A stretch of DNA of 64,000 bases, taken from NCBI RefSeq assembly GCF_000719285.1, contig NZ_JOFS01000002.1, positions 310,001 to 374,000 of the forward strand, given 5' to 3'. The translations under genes were made by a program, and so were the position numbers. Source of the DNA: Streptomyces bicolor (GTDB lineage Bacteria; Actinomycetota; Actinomycetes; Streptomycetales; Streptomycetaceae). The first letter of the stretch is position 1, and every line of letters starts with the position of its first letter. This document shows positions 43,058-53,011 of the stretch, piece by piece. Below the pieces are notes generated by a model. That model saw only the letters and a program-made list of their open reading frames with translations, was not told where the DNA came from and made no database searches.

Positions 43058-45709
43058 ATGGATCTTCGACTGTCCGGACTGCGAGGACGCGTACGGAGGC
43101 CGCGACGGTGGATCGCCGCCGCGGCCTCCGTCGTGGTCCTCGCCGGTGCCGGGACATGGACGGCCGTCGCCGACGACGACGCGCCGCCGGTGCAGAGCAC
43201 CGACCGGGTCATGGACATGGGCGACGGGGTGCGCGTCGACACCTCGTACTTCACCGGCGCCGGGAGTGGCCGCCGCCCCGCCGTCCTCCTCGCACACGGC
43301 TTCGGCGGCAGCAAGGACGACGTACGGCAGCAGGCCGAGGACCTCGCCCGGGACGGGTACGCGGTGCTGACCTGGTCGGCCCGTGGCTTCGGCAGGTCGA
43401 CCGGCAAGGTCGGACTGAACGACCCGAAGGGCGAGGTCGCCGACGTCTCCAGGCTGCTGGACTGGCTGGCGAAGCAGCCCCAGGTCGAGCTGGACAAGAC
43501 CGGCGACCCCCGGGTCGGCATGGCGGGCGCCTCGTACGGCGGCGCCATCTCGCTGCTGGGCGCCGGGTACGACGACCGGGTGGACGCCATCGCCCCGGCG
43601 ATCACGTACTGGAACCTCGCGGACGCCCTGTTCCCGAACGGCGTGTTCAAGAAGCTCTGGGCCGGCATCTTCGTCAACTCGGCCGGCGGCTGCTCCAAGT
43701 TCGAGACGCGGATCTGCGAGATGTACGACCGTGTCGCCGAGTCCGGCACCCCCGACGCCCGGGCGCGCACCATGCTGGAGGAGCGCTCGCCGTCCGCCGT
43801 CGGCGACCGCATCAAGGTGCCCACCCTGCTCATGCAGGGCCAGTCCGACTCCCTCTTCCCGCTCGGCCAGGCCGACCAGGCCGCGAAGGCCATCCGTGCC
43901 AACGGCGCCCCGGTCGACGTCGACTGGATCTCCGGCGGTCATGACGGCGGCGACATGGAGACGAGCCGGATCCAGGGGCGCGTGAAGTCCTGGTTCGACC
44001 GCTACCTCAAGGACGACAAGGCCGCCGACACCGGCCCGGCCTTCCGCGTCACCCGCACCGGAGGCGTCGACTCCACCGACGGCCAGGCCACGCTGCGCGG
44101 GGCGAGCGCGGACGCGTACCCCGGCCTGGAGAGCGGCCGGAAGGCCATCGCCCTCACCGGTGGCGAGCAGAGCTTCGCCAACCCGGCCGGCGCCAGCCCG
44201 CCCGCCGTCTCCGCCCTGCCCGGCCTCGGCGGCGCGGGCGGCCTCTCGCAGCTGTCCTCGCTCGGCATCGGGGTGTCGCTGGACTTCCCGGGCCAGTTCG
44301 CCGCGTTCGAGTCGGCTCCGGTCGGCGACAACCTGCGCGTCACCGGCTCCCCGACGGCGACCGTCCACGTGAAGTCGACCAGCGAGGACGCGGTGCTCTT
44401 CGCCAAGGTCTACGACGTCGGCCCCGACGGCACCCAGCAGGTGCTGCCGTCGCAGCTGGTCACGCCCCTGCGCGTCGAGAACGCCAAGTCCGGCGAGGAC
44501 GTGACGATCACGCTCCCCGCCATCGACTACGGCATCGAGCAGGGCCACCGCCTGCGCCTGGTCCTCTCCTCCACGGACCTCGGCTACGCCTCCCCGGCCG
44601 CCCCGGCGACGTACACCGTCTCCCTGAAGGGCGACCTCTCCGTCCCGACCGCGCCCGGCGTGAGCACCGCCGCCGCGGCGCTGCCGTCCTGGGTGTGGTG
44701 GCTGCCGATCAGCGCCGCGCTGATCGCCGCGGCCCTGCTGCTGACGGCCCGCCGCCGCACCGCCACCCCCGCGCCCGACCCGGAACTGGCCGAGGTCCCG
44801 CTCCAGATCACCGACCTGAGCAAGCGGTACGCGGGCTCCCAGGACCGTTACGCGGTACGGGACCTGTCCTTCCGCGTCGAGAAGGGCCAGGTCCTCGGCC
44901 TGCTCGGCCCGAACGGCGCGGGCAAGACGACGACACTGCGCATGCTGATGGGCCTGATCAAGCCGGACGCCGGCGAGATCCGTGTCTTCGGTCATGCGAT
45001 CCGCCCGGGCGCACCCGTCCTCTCCCGGGTCGGCGCCTTCGTGGAGGGCGCGGGCTTCCTGCCGCACCTGTCCGGCCGGGAGAACCTGGAGCTGTACTGG
45101 CAGGCCACCGGCCGCCCGCCGGAGGACGCCCACCTCGACGAGGCCCTGGAGATCGCCGGACTCGGCGACGCGCTCGCCCGCGCGGTGCGCACGTACTCCC
45201 AGGGCATGCGCCAGCGCCTCGCCATAGCCCAGGCCATGCTGGGCCTCCCGGACCTCCTCATCCTCGACGAACCGACCAACGGTCTCGACCCGCCGCAGAT
45301 CCGCGAGATGCGCGAGGTGATGATCCGCTACGCGGCCGCCGGCCGTACGGTGATCGTCTCCAGCCATCTCCTGGCGGAGGTCGAGCAGTCCTGCACCCAC
45401 CTCGTGGTGATGGACCGCGGCCGCCTCGTGCAGGCCGGCCCGGTCGCCGAGATCATCGGCTCCGGCGACACACTGCTCGTCGGCACGGCCGAGCCCGTCG
45501 AGGAGCCGGTCGTGGAGAAGGTGGCGGCGCTGCCCGGCATCGCCTCGGCGATCAGCACCGACGAGGGCATGCTCGTCCGCCTGGACACCGACGGCAGCGC
45601 ACAACGCCTGATCGCCGAACTCGTACGGCTGGAGGTGCCCGTCCAGTCGGTGGGCCCCCACCGCCGCCTGGAAGACGCCTTCCTCACCCTGATCGGAGGT
45701 TCCGCATGA
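43058..45709 (+). CDS. Exported S15/CocE-like alpha/beta hydrolase fused to ABC transporter ATPase
   Basis: 883 aa. A basic start and hydrophobic helix (about 18-38) form a signal anchor. Residues about 48-330 are an alpha/beta hydrolase: HGFGGSKDD oxyanion loop, nucleophile Ser159 in GASYGG, GQSDSLFP and GGHDGGD for the Asp and His. Residues about 350-535 form a beta-sandwich like the C-terminal domain of X-Pro dipeptidyl peptidases. A helix (about 542-563) crosses back, and the rest is an ABC ATPase (Walker A GPNGAGKTT near 617, signature YSQGMRQR, Walker B LILDEPTNGLDP). So hydrolase outside, ATPase inside. The permease gene overlaps by 4 bases. Confidence 0.9.
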   Translation: MDLRLSGLRGRVRRPRRWIAAAASVVVLAGAGTWTAVADDDAPPVQSTDRVMDMGDGVRVDTSYFTGAGSGRRPAVLLAHGFGGSKDDVRQQAEDLARDGYAVLTWSARGFGRSTGKVGLNDPKGEVADVSRLLDWLAKQPQVELDKTGDPRVGMAGASYGGAISLLGAGYDDRVDAIAPAITYWNLADALFPNGVFKKLWAGIFVNSAGGCSKFETRICEMYDRVAESGTPDARARTMLEERSPSAVGDRIKVPTLLMQGQSDSLFPLGQADQAAKAIRANGAPVDVDWISGGHDGGDMETSRIQGRVKSWFDRYLKDDKAADTGPAFRVTRTGGVDSTDGQATLRGASADAYPGLESGRKAIALTGGEQSFANPAGASPPAVSALPGLGGAGGLSQLSSLGIGVSLDFPGQFAAFESAPVGDNLRVTGSPTATVHVKSTSEDAVLFAKVYDVGPDGTQQVLPSQLVTPLRVENAKSGEDVTITLPAIDYGIEQGHRLRLVLSSTDLGYASPAAPATYTVSLKGDLSVPTAPGVSTAAAALPSWVWWLPISAALIAAALLLTARRRTATPAPDPELAEVPLQITDLSKRYAGSQDRYAVRDLSFRVEKGQVLGLLGPNGAGKTTTLRMLMGLIKPDAGEIRVFGHAIRPGAPVLSRVGAFVEGAGFLPHLSGRENLELYWQATGRPPEDAHLDEALEIAGLGDALARAVRTYSQGMRQRLAIAQAMLGLPDLLILDEPTNGLDPPQIREMREVMIRYAAAGRTVIVSSHLLAEVEQSCTHLVVMDRGRLVQAGPVAEIIGSGDTLLVGTAEPVEEPVVEKVAALPGIASAISTDEGMLVRLDTDGSAQRLIAELVRLEVPVQSVGPHRRLEDAFLTLIGGSA

Positions 45710-46569
45710 GCACGCTCGCCGAGCGCACCGAGGTCGCCTCCGGCTACCGGGCGGGCCGTACGCTGCCCCTGAGGGTCGAGCTGATCCGCCAGCTCAAGCG
45801 GCGCCGGACGCTGGTCATGTTCGGCATCCTCGCCGTCCTGCCGTTCGTGCTGGTCGCCGCGTTCGCGATCGGCGGCGAGCCGGACGGCGGCGGTGACCGC
45901 ATCACACTGATGGACACGGCGACGGCGTCCGGCGCGAACTTCGCCGCCGTGAACCTGTTCGTCTCCGCGGGCTTCCTGCTGGTCATCCCCGTCGCGCTGT
46001 TCTGCGGGGACACGGTGGCGTCGGAGGCCGGCTGGTCCTCCCTGCGCTACCTGCTGGCCGCGCCCGTGCCCCGGGCCCGCCTGCTGTGGTCCAAGCTCGT
46101 GGTGGCGCTGGGGCTCAGCCTGGCCGCGATGGTCATCCTGCCCGTGGTCGCGCTGGCCGTCGGCACGGCGGCCTACGGCTGGGGTCCCCTGCAGATCCCG
46201 ACCGGCGGCTCGCTGGCCACGGGGACGGCCGCGCAGCGCCTGCTGGTCGTCGTGGCGTACATCTTCGTCTCCCAACTGGTCACCGCGGGCCTGGCGTTCT
46301 GGCTCTCCACCAAGACGGACGCCGCGCTCGGCGCGGTCGGCGGCGCGGTCGGCCTGACCATCGTCGGCAACGTCCTCGACGCGGTGACGGCCCTCGGCGA
46401 CTGGCGCCACTTCCTGCCCGCGCACTGGCAGTTCGCCTGGGCGGACGCCGTACAGCCCCGTCCCGAGTGGTCCGGCATGATCCAGGGCACCGCGATTTCC
46501 ATAACGTACGCCCTCGTGCTGTTCGCGCTGGCCTTCCGCGGTTTTGCCCGCAAGGACATCGTGTCGTAG
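45706..46569 (+). CDS. ABC transporter permease (ABC-2 type)
   Basis: 287 aa with six hydrophobic helices (TLVMFGILAVLPFVLVAAFA; AAVNLFVSAGFLLVIPVALF; LVVALGLSLAAMVILPVVAL and three more). It supplies the membrane pore for the ATPase domain of the preceding fusion protein, its start overlapping that stop (ATGA). The segment ASEAGWSSLRYLLAAPVPRA between helices is the ABC-2 coupling-helix region. Substrate unknown; a peptide is suggested only by the hydrolase partner. Confidence 0.88.
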   Translation: MSTLAERTEVASGYRAGRTLPLRVELIRQLKRRRTLVMFGILAVLPFVLVAAFAIGGEPDGGGDRITLMDTATASGANFAAVNLFVSAGFLLVIPVALFCGDTVASEAGWSSLRYLLAAPVPRARLLWSKLVVALGLSLAAMVILPVVALAVGTAAYGWGPLQIPTGGSLATGTAAQRLLVVVAYIFVSQLVTAGLAFWLSTKTDAALGAVGGAVGLTIVGNVLDAVTALGDWRHFLPAHWQFAWADAVQPRPEWSGMIQGTAISITYALVLFALAFRGFARKDIVS

Positions 46570-46716
46570 GTCAACGGAAGATCACCCACCGGTCTCAACA
46601 GTCCGCCCCCGTGCCCTCTTCGAGACTCATCCGCAACGCTCCGTAGCGCACGTTCCGGCCCCCTGGCCCGTCAAAGTCGCAGAAGTCGACGTCAACGGAC
46701 CAAGGGGGCACGGACG

Positions 46717-48255
46717 ATGGAGCGGCACCGAATACGAGGGCTCCTCGCCATCACCGCGGCGGGCGGCCTACTGCTCACCGGCTGCGGGAAGGGCGACAGC
46801 GGGGACTCCTCGGCGGACAAGAACGGCGGCAGCTACGCCAGCGGCTTCCCGGCCCCCGACCACGGCAACGGCGGCACGGGGGAGCACGAGGAGGGCGACG
46901 ACTCGGACTCCCGCGAGTTCGCGCCCGCCCCCGACTACCTCTCCACCTTCGCCCTGGACGTCGACACCGCCTCCTACGGCTACGCCCGCCGCACCCTCGC
47001 CGAGGGAAGCCTGCCCGACCCGTCCACGGTCCGCCCCGAGGAGTTCGTCAACAGCTTCCGCCAGGACTACGACCGCCCCGACGGCAACGGCTTCACGGTC
47101 ACCGTCGACGGCGCCCGCACCGAACGCGGGGACTGGTCCCTGGTCCGCGTGGGCCTGGCCACCCGCCCGGCCGAGGACGCGGGCGAACGCCCGCCCGCCG
47201 CGCTGACCTTCGTGATCGACGTCTCCGGCTCGATGGCGGAACCGGGCCGCCTGGACCTGGCCAAGGAATCCCTCGGTGTGATGACGAACCGCCTGCGCGA
47301 CGACGACTCGGTCGCCATCGTCACCTTCAGCGACGAGGCGGAGAGGGTGCTGCCGATGACCCGCCTCGGCGGCAACCGGGACGAGATCCACGACGCGATA
47401 GACAGCCTGGAGCCCACGGACTCGACCAACCTGGGCGCAGGTGTGGAGACGGGCTACGAAACAGCGGAGGAAGGCCTCCGCTCGGGCGCCACGAACCGCG
47501 TCGTACTCGTCTCGGACGCCCTGGCCAACACCGGCGACACCGACGCGGACACCATCCTCGAACGCATCTCCGCCGAGCGCCGCGAACACGGCATCACCCT
47601 CTTCGGCGTGGGCGTCGGCAGCGACTACGGCGACGCCCTGATGGAACGCCTGGCCGACAAGGGTGACGGTCACACGGTGTACGTCTCCGGTGAGGAGGAG
47701 GCCCGCGAGGTCTTCTGCGAGGAGCTGCCTCAGAACATCGACCTCACGGCCCGCGACGCCAAGGCCCAGGTGGCCTTCGACCAGACCACGGTCTCCGAGT
47801 TCCGACTCATCGGCTACGACAACCGCCGGGTCGCCGACGAGGACTTCCGCGACGACAGCGTCGACGGCGGCGAGACCGGCCCCGGCCACACGGTGACGGC
47901 CCTGTACGCCGTCCACACCCGCCCCGGCGCGGAAGGCCACCTCGCCACGGCGAGCGTCCGCTGGCTCGACCCCGAGTCCCGGGCCCCGCACGAGGAGTCG
48001 GGTCGGCTGGAGACCGGTTCCCTGGAGGACTCCGTCTGGGGCGCGAGCCCCCGCTTCCAGGTCACGGCCACGGCCGCCTACTTCGCCGACGCCCTCCGCC
48101 TCGGCGACGACCGCCGGACCGCCCTGCCGGGTTCCACCCACCTGGGCGAACTGGCCGACCGCGCGGACGAGCTGGCGACCACGACGGAGGACGAGGAGGT
48201 AGCCGGCCTCGCCGAGGCGATCCACCGGGCAAGCGACCTGACGGGCCAGGACTGA
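46717..48255 (+). CDS. VWA-domain lipoprotein
   Basis: 512 aa. Signal peptide with lipobox LLTGC (lipidated Cys near residue 23), an acidic Ser/Gly/Asp linker, a short von Willebrand accessory region (DYLSTFALDVDTASYGYARR), then the VWA domain with the MIDAS motif Asp168-x-Ser170-x-Ser172 (IDVSGSM) and TNLGAGVETGYE. The C-terminal third matches the DUF3520-like domain usually attached to this class of VWA proteins. Surface protein that binds a metal and a partner; the partner is unknown. AGGGGG lies before the ATG. No operon partner. Confidence 0.9.
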   Translation: MERHRIRGLLAITAAGGLLLTGCGKGDSGDSSADKNGGSYASGFPAPDHGNGGTGEHEEGDDSDSREFAPAPDYLSTFALDVDTASYGYARRTLAEGSLPDPSTVRPEEFVNSFRQDYDRPDGNGFTVTVDGARTERGDWSLVRVGLATRPAEDAGERPPAALTFVIDVSGSMAEPGRLDLAKESLGVMTNRLRDDDSVAIVTFSDEAERVLPMTRLGGNRDEIHDAIDSLEPTDSTNLGAGVETGYETAEEGLRSGATNRVVLVSDALANTGDTDADTILERISAERREHGITLFGVGVGSDYGDALMERLADKGDGHTVYVSGEEEAREVFCEELPQNIDLTARDAKAQVAFDQTTVSEFRLIGYDNRRVADEDFRDDSVDGGETGPGHTVTALYAVHTRPGAEGHLATASVRWLDPESRAPHEESGRLETGSLEDSVWGASPRFQVTATAAYFADALRLGDDRRTALPGSTHLGELADRADELATTTEDEEVAGLAEAIHRASDLTGQD

Positions 48256-48534
48256 CCCGCCGCCGGCGCCGAGAGGTGCCCGGCGCTGTGGCTGGGCGGG
48301 GGTGGTGGGTCGCGCGGCCCGGCGCGACGGGGTGCCGCTGCGCCACCCGTGCCGCCCCAGCGGCACGACTGCCCGCAGCTAGGGCAGGGACGCCGGAGGA
48401 CGCGCACCCCCACCGAACAGCGACGGGCCGCCGCAGGCACCCCCGGCCCAACCGCCGGAGGCACAGGCATTGACCTTCCGCTACGCGCGAGTAAGTTGAC
48501 CCCCCAGTAAGTCCGACTGGCACCGGGAGCCGAC

Positions 48535-50478
48535 ATGGGCGTACGCAAGGATCTGAAGCGGGCGAAGCAGCGCACTGACCTGATGGCGCGCACCAGGGTC
48601 GAGATCACGAAGGACGGCCACGGAGTGGTCCGCGAGGCCCGCACCCCACCCCTCGCCCCCCACCCGACCACCGGCACCACCGCCGACCTCCCCTACACCA
48701 ACGCGGCCGAGGCCCCCGACGCCGTGATCCTCCGCCGCAAGCGGGACACCACCTGGCACCCGGTCACCGCCACCGCCTTCGCGCGCGAAGTCACCGCCGT
48801 GGCCAAGGGATTGATCGCGGCGGGACTCGAACCCGGCGGCCGCGTAGCCGTGATGTCCCGCACCCGCTACGAATGGACGGTCCTGGACTTCGCCATATGG
48901 GCCGCGGGCGGCCAGACCGTCCCCATTTACGCGACCTCCTCCGCCGACCAGGTGGAGTGGATCGTCCGCGACTCGGGCGCCCGCTACGTCATCACCGAGA
49001 CGGACGAGAACACCGAGACGGTGAGGACGGGCACGGCCGGCCATCAACCGCCGCCGCAGATATGGCAGTTGGACGCGGCGCAGGCACAGACGCACGCGAC
49101 CGACGCCCTCACCACCCTCACCGACCTCGGCCGCGACCTCCCCGACGACGAGGTCACCAAGCGCCGCGCGGCCCTCACCCCCGACACCATCGCCACCGTC
49201 TGCTACACCTCCGGCACCACCGGCCGGCCGAAGGGCTGCGTCCTCACCCACGCCAACCTCCACGCCGAGGCCGCCAACACGGTCGAACTGCTGCACCCCA
49301 TCTTCAAAGAGGTCACCCAGCAGACCGCCTCGACCCTCCTCTTCCTCCCCCTCGCCCACATCCTCGGCCGCACCCTCCAGATCGCCTGCCTGATGGCCCG
49401 CATCGAGATCGGCTACTGCCCGAGCATCAAGCCCGACGAACTCCGCCCGGCCCTCAGGGAGTTCCGCCCCACCTTCCTCGTCGGCGTTCCGTACCTCTTC
49501 GAGAAGATCCACGACACCGGCCGCGCGACAGCGGAGAAGATCGGCCGTGGGGCGTCGTTCGACCGCGCCGACCGCATCGGCGTCCGCTTCGGCGAGGCGT
49601 ACCTGAACAAGTTCCTCGGCACCGGCAAGGGCCCCGGCCCCCGCCTCTACGCCGCCTGGGCCCTGTACGACCTGCTGGTCTACCGCCGTATCCGCAAGGA
49701 ACTCGGCGGGCGCATGCGCTATGCCATCAGCGGTGGGAGCCCCCTCGACCGTAACCTCAACCTGTTCTTCTACGCCGCCGGAATCCTCGTCTACGAGGGC
49801 TACGGCCTGACGGAGACCACGGCCGCCGCCACCATCGTCCCGCCCCTGAAACCCCGCCCGGGCACGGTCGGCCGGCCGGTCCCCGGCACCGCCGTCCGGA
49901 TCGCCGAGGACGGCGAGGTGCTCATCAAGGGCGGCATCGTCTTCGGCTCGTACTGGAACAACCCGTCCGCCACCGACGCCGTCCTCCAGGACGACTGGTT
50001 CGCCACCGGCGACCTCGGCTCCCTCGACGAGGACGGCTACCTCACCATCACCGGCCGCAAGAAGGACATCCTCGTCACGTCCGGCGGCAAGAACGTCTCC
50101 CCGGCGGTCCTGGAGGACCGGCTGCGCAGCCGGTCGCCCATCGGCCAGTGCCTCGTCGTGGGCGACAACCGGCCCTTCGTCGGCGCCCTGATCACCCTCG
50201 ACCCCGAGGCGGTGGCCCACTGGCTCGCCGTACGCAAGATGCCCGCCGACACCCCGATGGCCCACGTGGTCAAGGACCCCCGGATGCGCGCCGACGTCCA
50301 GAAGGCCGTCGACTACGCCAACGAGGCCGTCTCCCGGGCCGAGTCGATCCGCGCGTTCGTCCTGGTGGAGGGCGAGTTCAACGAGGACAACGGCATGCTC
50401 ACACCGTCCCTGAAGGTCAAGCGGCACGCGGTGATGGCGGCGTACGCGGACGAGATCGAGGCGCTGTACGGCAAGTGA
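48535..50478 (+). CDS. Long-chain fatty acid-CoA ligase (AMP-forming)
   Basis: 647 aa ANL superfamily. AMP-binding motif YTSGTTGRPKGCVLTHANL near residue 223, a lid domain SYWNNPSATDAVLQDDWFATGDLG, DEDGYLTITGRKKDILVTSGGKN hinge, and the C-terminal lysine region NEDNGMLTPSLKVKRH. Activates long-chain fatty acids to acyl-CoA for degradation or lipid synthesis. The first 50 residues are a basic, unusual extension (MGVRKDLKRAKQRTD). GGGAG precedes the ATG. Monocistronic; 279 bases upstream hold nothing clear. Confidence 0.92.
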   Translation: MGVRKDLKRAKQRTDLMARTRVEITKDGHGVVREARTPPLAPHPTTGTTADLPYTNAAEAPDAVILRRKRDTTWHPVTATAFAREVTAVAKGLIAAGLEPGGRVAVMSRTRYEWTVLDFAIWAAGGQTVPIYATSSADQVEWIVRDSGARYVITETDENTETVRTGTAGHQPPPQIWQLDAAQAQTHATDALTTLTDLGRDLPDDEVTKRRAALTPDTIATVCYTSGTTGRPKGCVLTHANLHAEAANTVELLHPIFKEVTQQTASTLLFLPLAHILGRTLQIACLMARIEIGYCPSIKPDELRPALREFRPTFLVGVPYLFEKIHDTGRATAEKIGRGASFDRADRIGVRFGEAYLNKFLGTGKGPGPRLYAAWALYDLLVYRRIRKELGGRMRYAISGGSPLDRNLNLFFYAAGILVYEGYGLTETTAAATIVPPLKPRPGTVGRPVPGTAVRIAEDGEVLIKGGIVFGSYWNNPSATDAVLQDDWFATGDLGSLDEDGYLTITGRKKDILVTSGGKNVSPAVLEDRLRSRSPIGQCLVVGDNRPFVGALITLDPEAVAHWLAVRKMPADTPMAHVVKDPRMRADVQKAVDYANEAVSRAESIRAFVLVEGEFNEDNGMLTPSLKVKRHAVMAAYADEIEALYGK

Positions 50479-50600
50479 GCGACCGTTCGCGGTCACTCGT
50501 GCGGGCGATCCATGCCGAGCCCGTGCGCTCGATTGGTGCATTAAGCGTATATATGGCCATACGTCACTGAACGGGAGGGAGCTGTCCACAAGGAGGACGC

Positions 50601-51908
50601 ATGGCCCCTGAACACCGCCGGTCGAGTTCCAGGCGCCCAAGGCGACTGAGGCGACTGGCGTTCCTCACCGCCGGAGTCGTCGCGTCGTCAGCCCTGCTCC
50701 CGGGCCCGGCCTTCGCGGCCGACGCCGCATCCCGCCCCGACCCGCCGCACACCGCGACACCCACACCCCCGGAGCCCACGCACTCCCCACCGGGAGCATC
50801 CGCGCGCGGCCCGGCGTTCGGGGCGTACCTCCACTACGGTCCCGTCGGCCTGGAGCGCATGAAGCAGCTGAGCCGCTGGCTCGGCGGCCACGAACTGCGC
50901 GTGGGGCACACCTATCTGCCGGGGGACGCCTGGCACAACATCGAGGGTGCGCACGGCTTCCTCGACAGCTGGGCCAAGTGGCGGCGGGCCAAGGCCGACC
51001 GGCTGCTCGTGCTCAACGTGCCGATGATGGAGCGCAACGAGGAGAACGTCCCCGACTGGGCGGTCAGAAAGCTGCTGCGGCGCGCCGCGGACGGCGCGTT
51101 CGACGACCACTTCAAGGTGCTGGCCGAGCGACTGGTCGGCCTGGGCGTGCCCGACACCGTCATCGTGCTCGGCTGGGAGATGAACGGCGTCACCTACACC
51201 CACCGCTGCGGCCCCGACCCGGACAGCTGGAAGCGGTACTGGCAACGCATCGTCACCGTCATGCGCTCGGTCCCCGGACAGAGGTTCAGGTTCGACTTCG
51301 CCCCGAGCCGGGGCATGGACGCCATTCCCTGGCCGGAGTGCTACCCGGGCGACGAGTTCGTCGACATCCTCGGCATGGACGCGTACGACCAGCCGCGCGG
51401 GCTCGACTTCGACGAGCAGGTGTCCGAGCCCTACGGCCTCCAGCACCACGTGGACTTCGCGCGCCGGCACGGCAAGCCGATCTCGTATCCGGAATGGGGC
51501 CTGTTCCGCAACGGCGACAACATCACGTGGATGCTGCGCATGCTCGCGTGGATGGACGAGCACAAGCCGGTGTACAACACCATCACCGACTACTGCCCGC
51601 ACGGCGTCTGGCTGTGCTCCGACAACCCCCGGGCCTCCGCCCTGTACCGCGTACTGCTGTCCAGCCCCCTCCTGCCGCGGCCGGAACCGGGGCCGCCGGT
51701 CCCCGTCCCGACCGCGCCGACGGATTCCGCCGGCCCGGACCCGGCATCGATGCCGTCCAAGCCGCCGACGCCCAGGCCTGCGCCGACGCCGACACCCATG
51801 CCCTCCGAGCTGCCCCACTGCACATTGCTGGACCTCGCGAACTGGTTCGAGCACCAGATCGGCGGCAAGCTCTCCCTCTGCCTGCAGTGGGCTGAGCGCT
51901 ACCGGTGA
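50601..51908 (+). CDS. Secreted GH26-like glycoside hydrolase
   Basis: 435 aa. Signal peptide with LRRLAFLTAGVVASSALLPG and cleavage near AFAA (residue about 35). The catalytic TIM barrel (about 70-340) has the two GH26-type glutamates: acid/base Glu193 in LGWEMNG and nucleophile Glu298 in YPEWGL. A Pro-rich linker (about 355-400) leads to a 35-residue tail with two cysteines (HCTLLDLANWFE, LSLCLQWAE). GH26 enzymes cut beta-mannans and related glycans. The gene converges (10-base overlap) with the polysaccharide operon; it may trim or release that polymer. AAGGAGGA precedes the ATG. Confidence 0.85.
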   Translation: MAPEHRRSSSRRPRRLRRLAFLTAGVVASSALLPGPAFAADAASRPDPPHTATPTPPEPTHSPPGASARGPAFGAYLHYGPVGLERMKQLSRWLGGHELRVGHTYLPGDAWHNIEGAHGFLDSWAKWRRAKADRLLVLNVPMMERNEENVPDWAVRKLLRRAADGAFDDHFKVLAERLVGLGVPDTVIVLGWEMNGVTYTHRCGPDPDSWKRYWQRIVTVMRSVPGQRFRFDFAPSRGMDAIPWPECYPGDEFVDILGMDAYDQPRGLDFDEQVSEPYGLQHHVDFARRHGKPISYPEWGLFRNGDNITWMLRMLAWMDEHKPVYNTITDYCPHGVWLCSDNPRASALYRVLLSSPLLPRPEPGPPVPVPTAPTDSAGPDPASMPSKPPTPRPAPTPTPMPSELPHCTLLDLANWFEHQIGGKLSLCLQWAERYR

Positions 51909-53011
51909 CCGGCCGGGGCGGGGCTCCCGCGCAGGACCCGCTTGGCCCCGGCCCTCGCGGCCGCCTCGCCGGCCGCGAGGGCCAGCAGCGGCAGGGTGCG
52001 GCGCCGGGCCAGCAGAAAGCGCTGGTTGGGGACCGTCTCGGGGTGCCAGCGGTACTTGTACGGCTCGTCGCCGCGCAGCAGGCTCAGCACCCGGCGGCCG
52101 TCGCCGGCCCCGAGGTGCTCGGCGGAGGCGTGCAGCAGCATCGCCGCCACGTCCACCTTCCGCTCCCGCAACCGCGGGTGGAAGCCGTACAGATACGTGC
52201 CCGCCATCTCCCCTGACAGCAGATTCAGATTGACCGCCACCACCACCCCGTCGAGCACGAACTCCATCACCGCCGCCTGGCCGGACCGCGCCATGGGCCC
52301 CACCGACCGGACCAGGTGCTCCAGGAACCGGGGCCGCAGGTGCTCCGACGACACCTTCCTGCCCTGCCACTGCAGTCGGTGCAGTTCGAGGAGCCGGCGC
52401 AGTGCGGCCTCGGATTCGTCGTGGCGCACGACACGCCACTCGACGCCGAGCCGGGCCAGCCGCTTCACCTTGTTGCGGACCCGCTGGGCGTGCCTCGACG
52501 ACAGCCGCCCGACCAGCTCGTTCACGGGCACGGCGGGCAACTCCAGGCACACGGAGTCACGCAGCCGGTGACGCGGGCCGCGCCAGCAGAGATAGACCCG
52601 CTCCATCGCGCCGCCCGGCCGCACCTCACCGAAGTCGACCAGGGCGGTGCGGGCCATGTCGGTCAGCGCGTCCGCCAGTGCCCAGGCGCCCTGCGTGGCC
52701 GCCGCGGCGTCGAGGAGCACATCGTGGAAGTCGGTGATGGCACCGCCGATCGGCACCAGCGCCGGCAGCGGGTGGTGCACCCGCATCAGCGGTGCCGCCG
52801 CCACCAGTTCACCGCCCCTGCGCACCAGGACGAGCCGCAGCCCGCCCGGCCTGCCGTACGACAGCCACCACGAGTGCAGCCACGCATGGCTCTGGAACGG
52901 CGTCGCCGACGGGCACGCCCGGTGCAGTCGTTCCCACTCCCCGGCCAGCTCCGCGAAGGCGCGCTCGTCGGTGCACAGCTCCACCGACAGCGCGCTGCCG
53001 TGCCCGCTCAT
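51899..53011 (-). CDS. FemAB/BcsL-like GNAT acyltransferase of polysaccharide locus
   Basis: 370 aa, CelD/BcsL-type double GNAT-like fold: FQSHAWLHSWWLSYG at the N-terminus, ITDFHDVLLD, HAQRVRNKVKRLARLG and the C-terminal RGDEPYKYRWHPETVPNQR, a family hallmark. Such proteins occur in exopolysaccharide and cellulose gene sets and are thought to acylate the polymer or its precursor. Last gene of the 61293-51899 operon; ATG overlaps the Wzz-like stop (ATGA). Confidence 0.85.
   Translation of the reverse strand: MSGHGSALSVELCTDERAFAELAGEWERLHRACPSATPFQSHAWLHSWWLSYGRPGGLRLVLVRRGGELVAAAPLMRVHHPLPALVPIGGAITDFHDVLLDAAAATQGAWALADALTDMARTALVDFGEVRPGGAMERVYLCWRGPRHRLRDSVCLELPAVPVNELVGRLSSRHAQRVRNKVKRLARLGVEWRVVRHDESEAALRRLLELHRLQWQGRKVSSEHLRPRFLEHLVRSVGPMARSGQAAVMEFVLDGVVVAVNLNLLSGEMAGTYLYGFHPRLRERKVDVAAMLLHASAEHLGAGDGRRVLSLLRGDEPYKYRWHPETVPNQRFLLARRRTLPLLALAAGEAAARAGAKRVLRGSPAPAGHR

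Noticed and set aside
42800..45661. Very long minus-strand open frame continuing upstream from the membrane-protein gene
   Set aside because: It is antisense to the hydrolase-ABC fusion. Only the part from the ATG at 42799 has a ribosome-binding site and membrane-protein composition.
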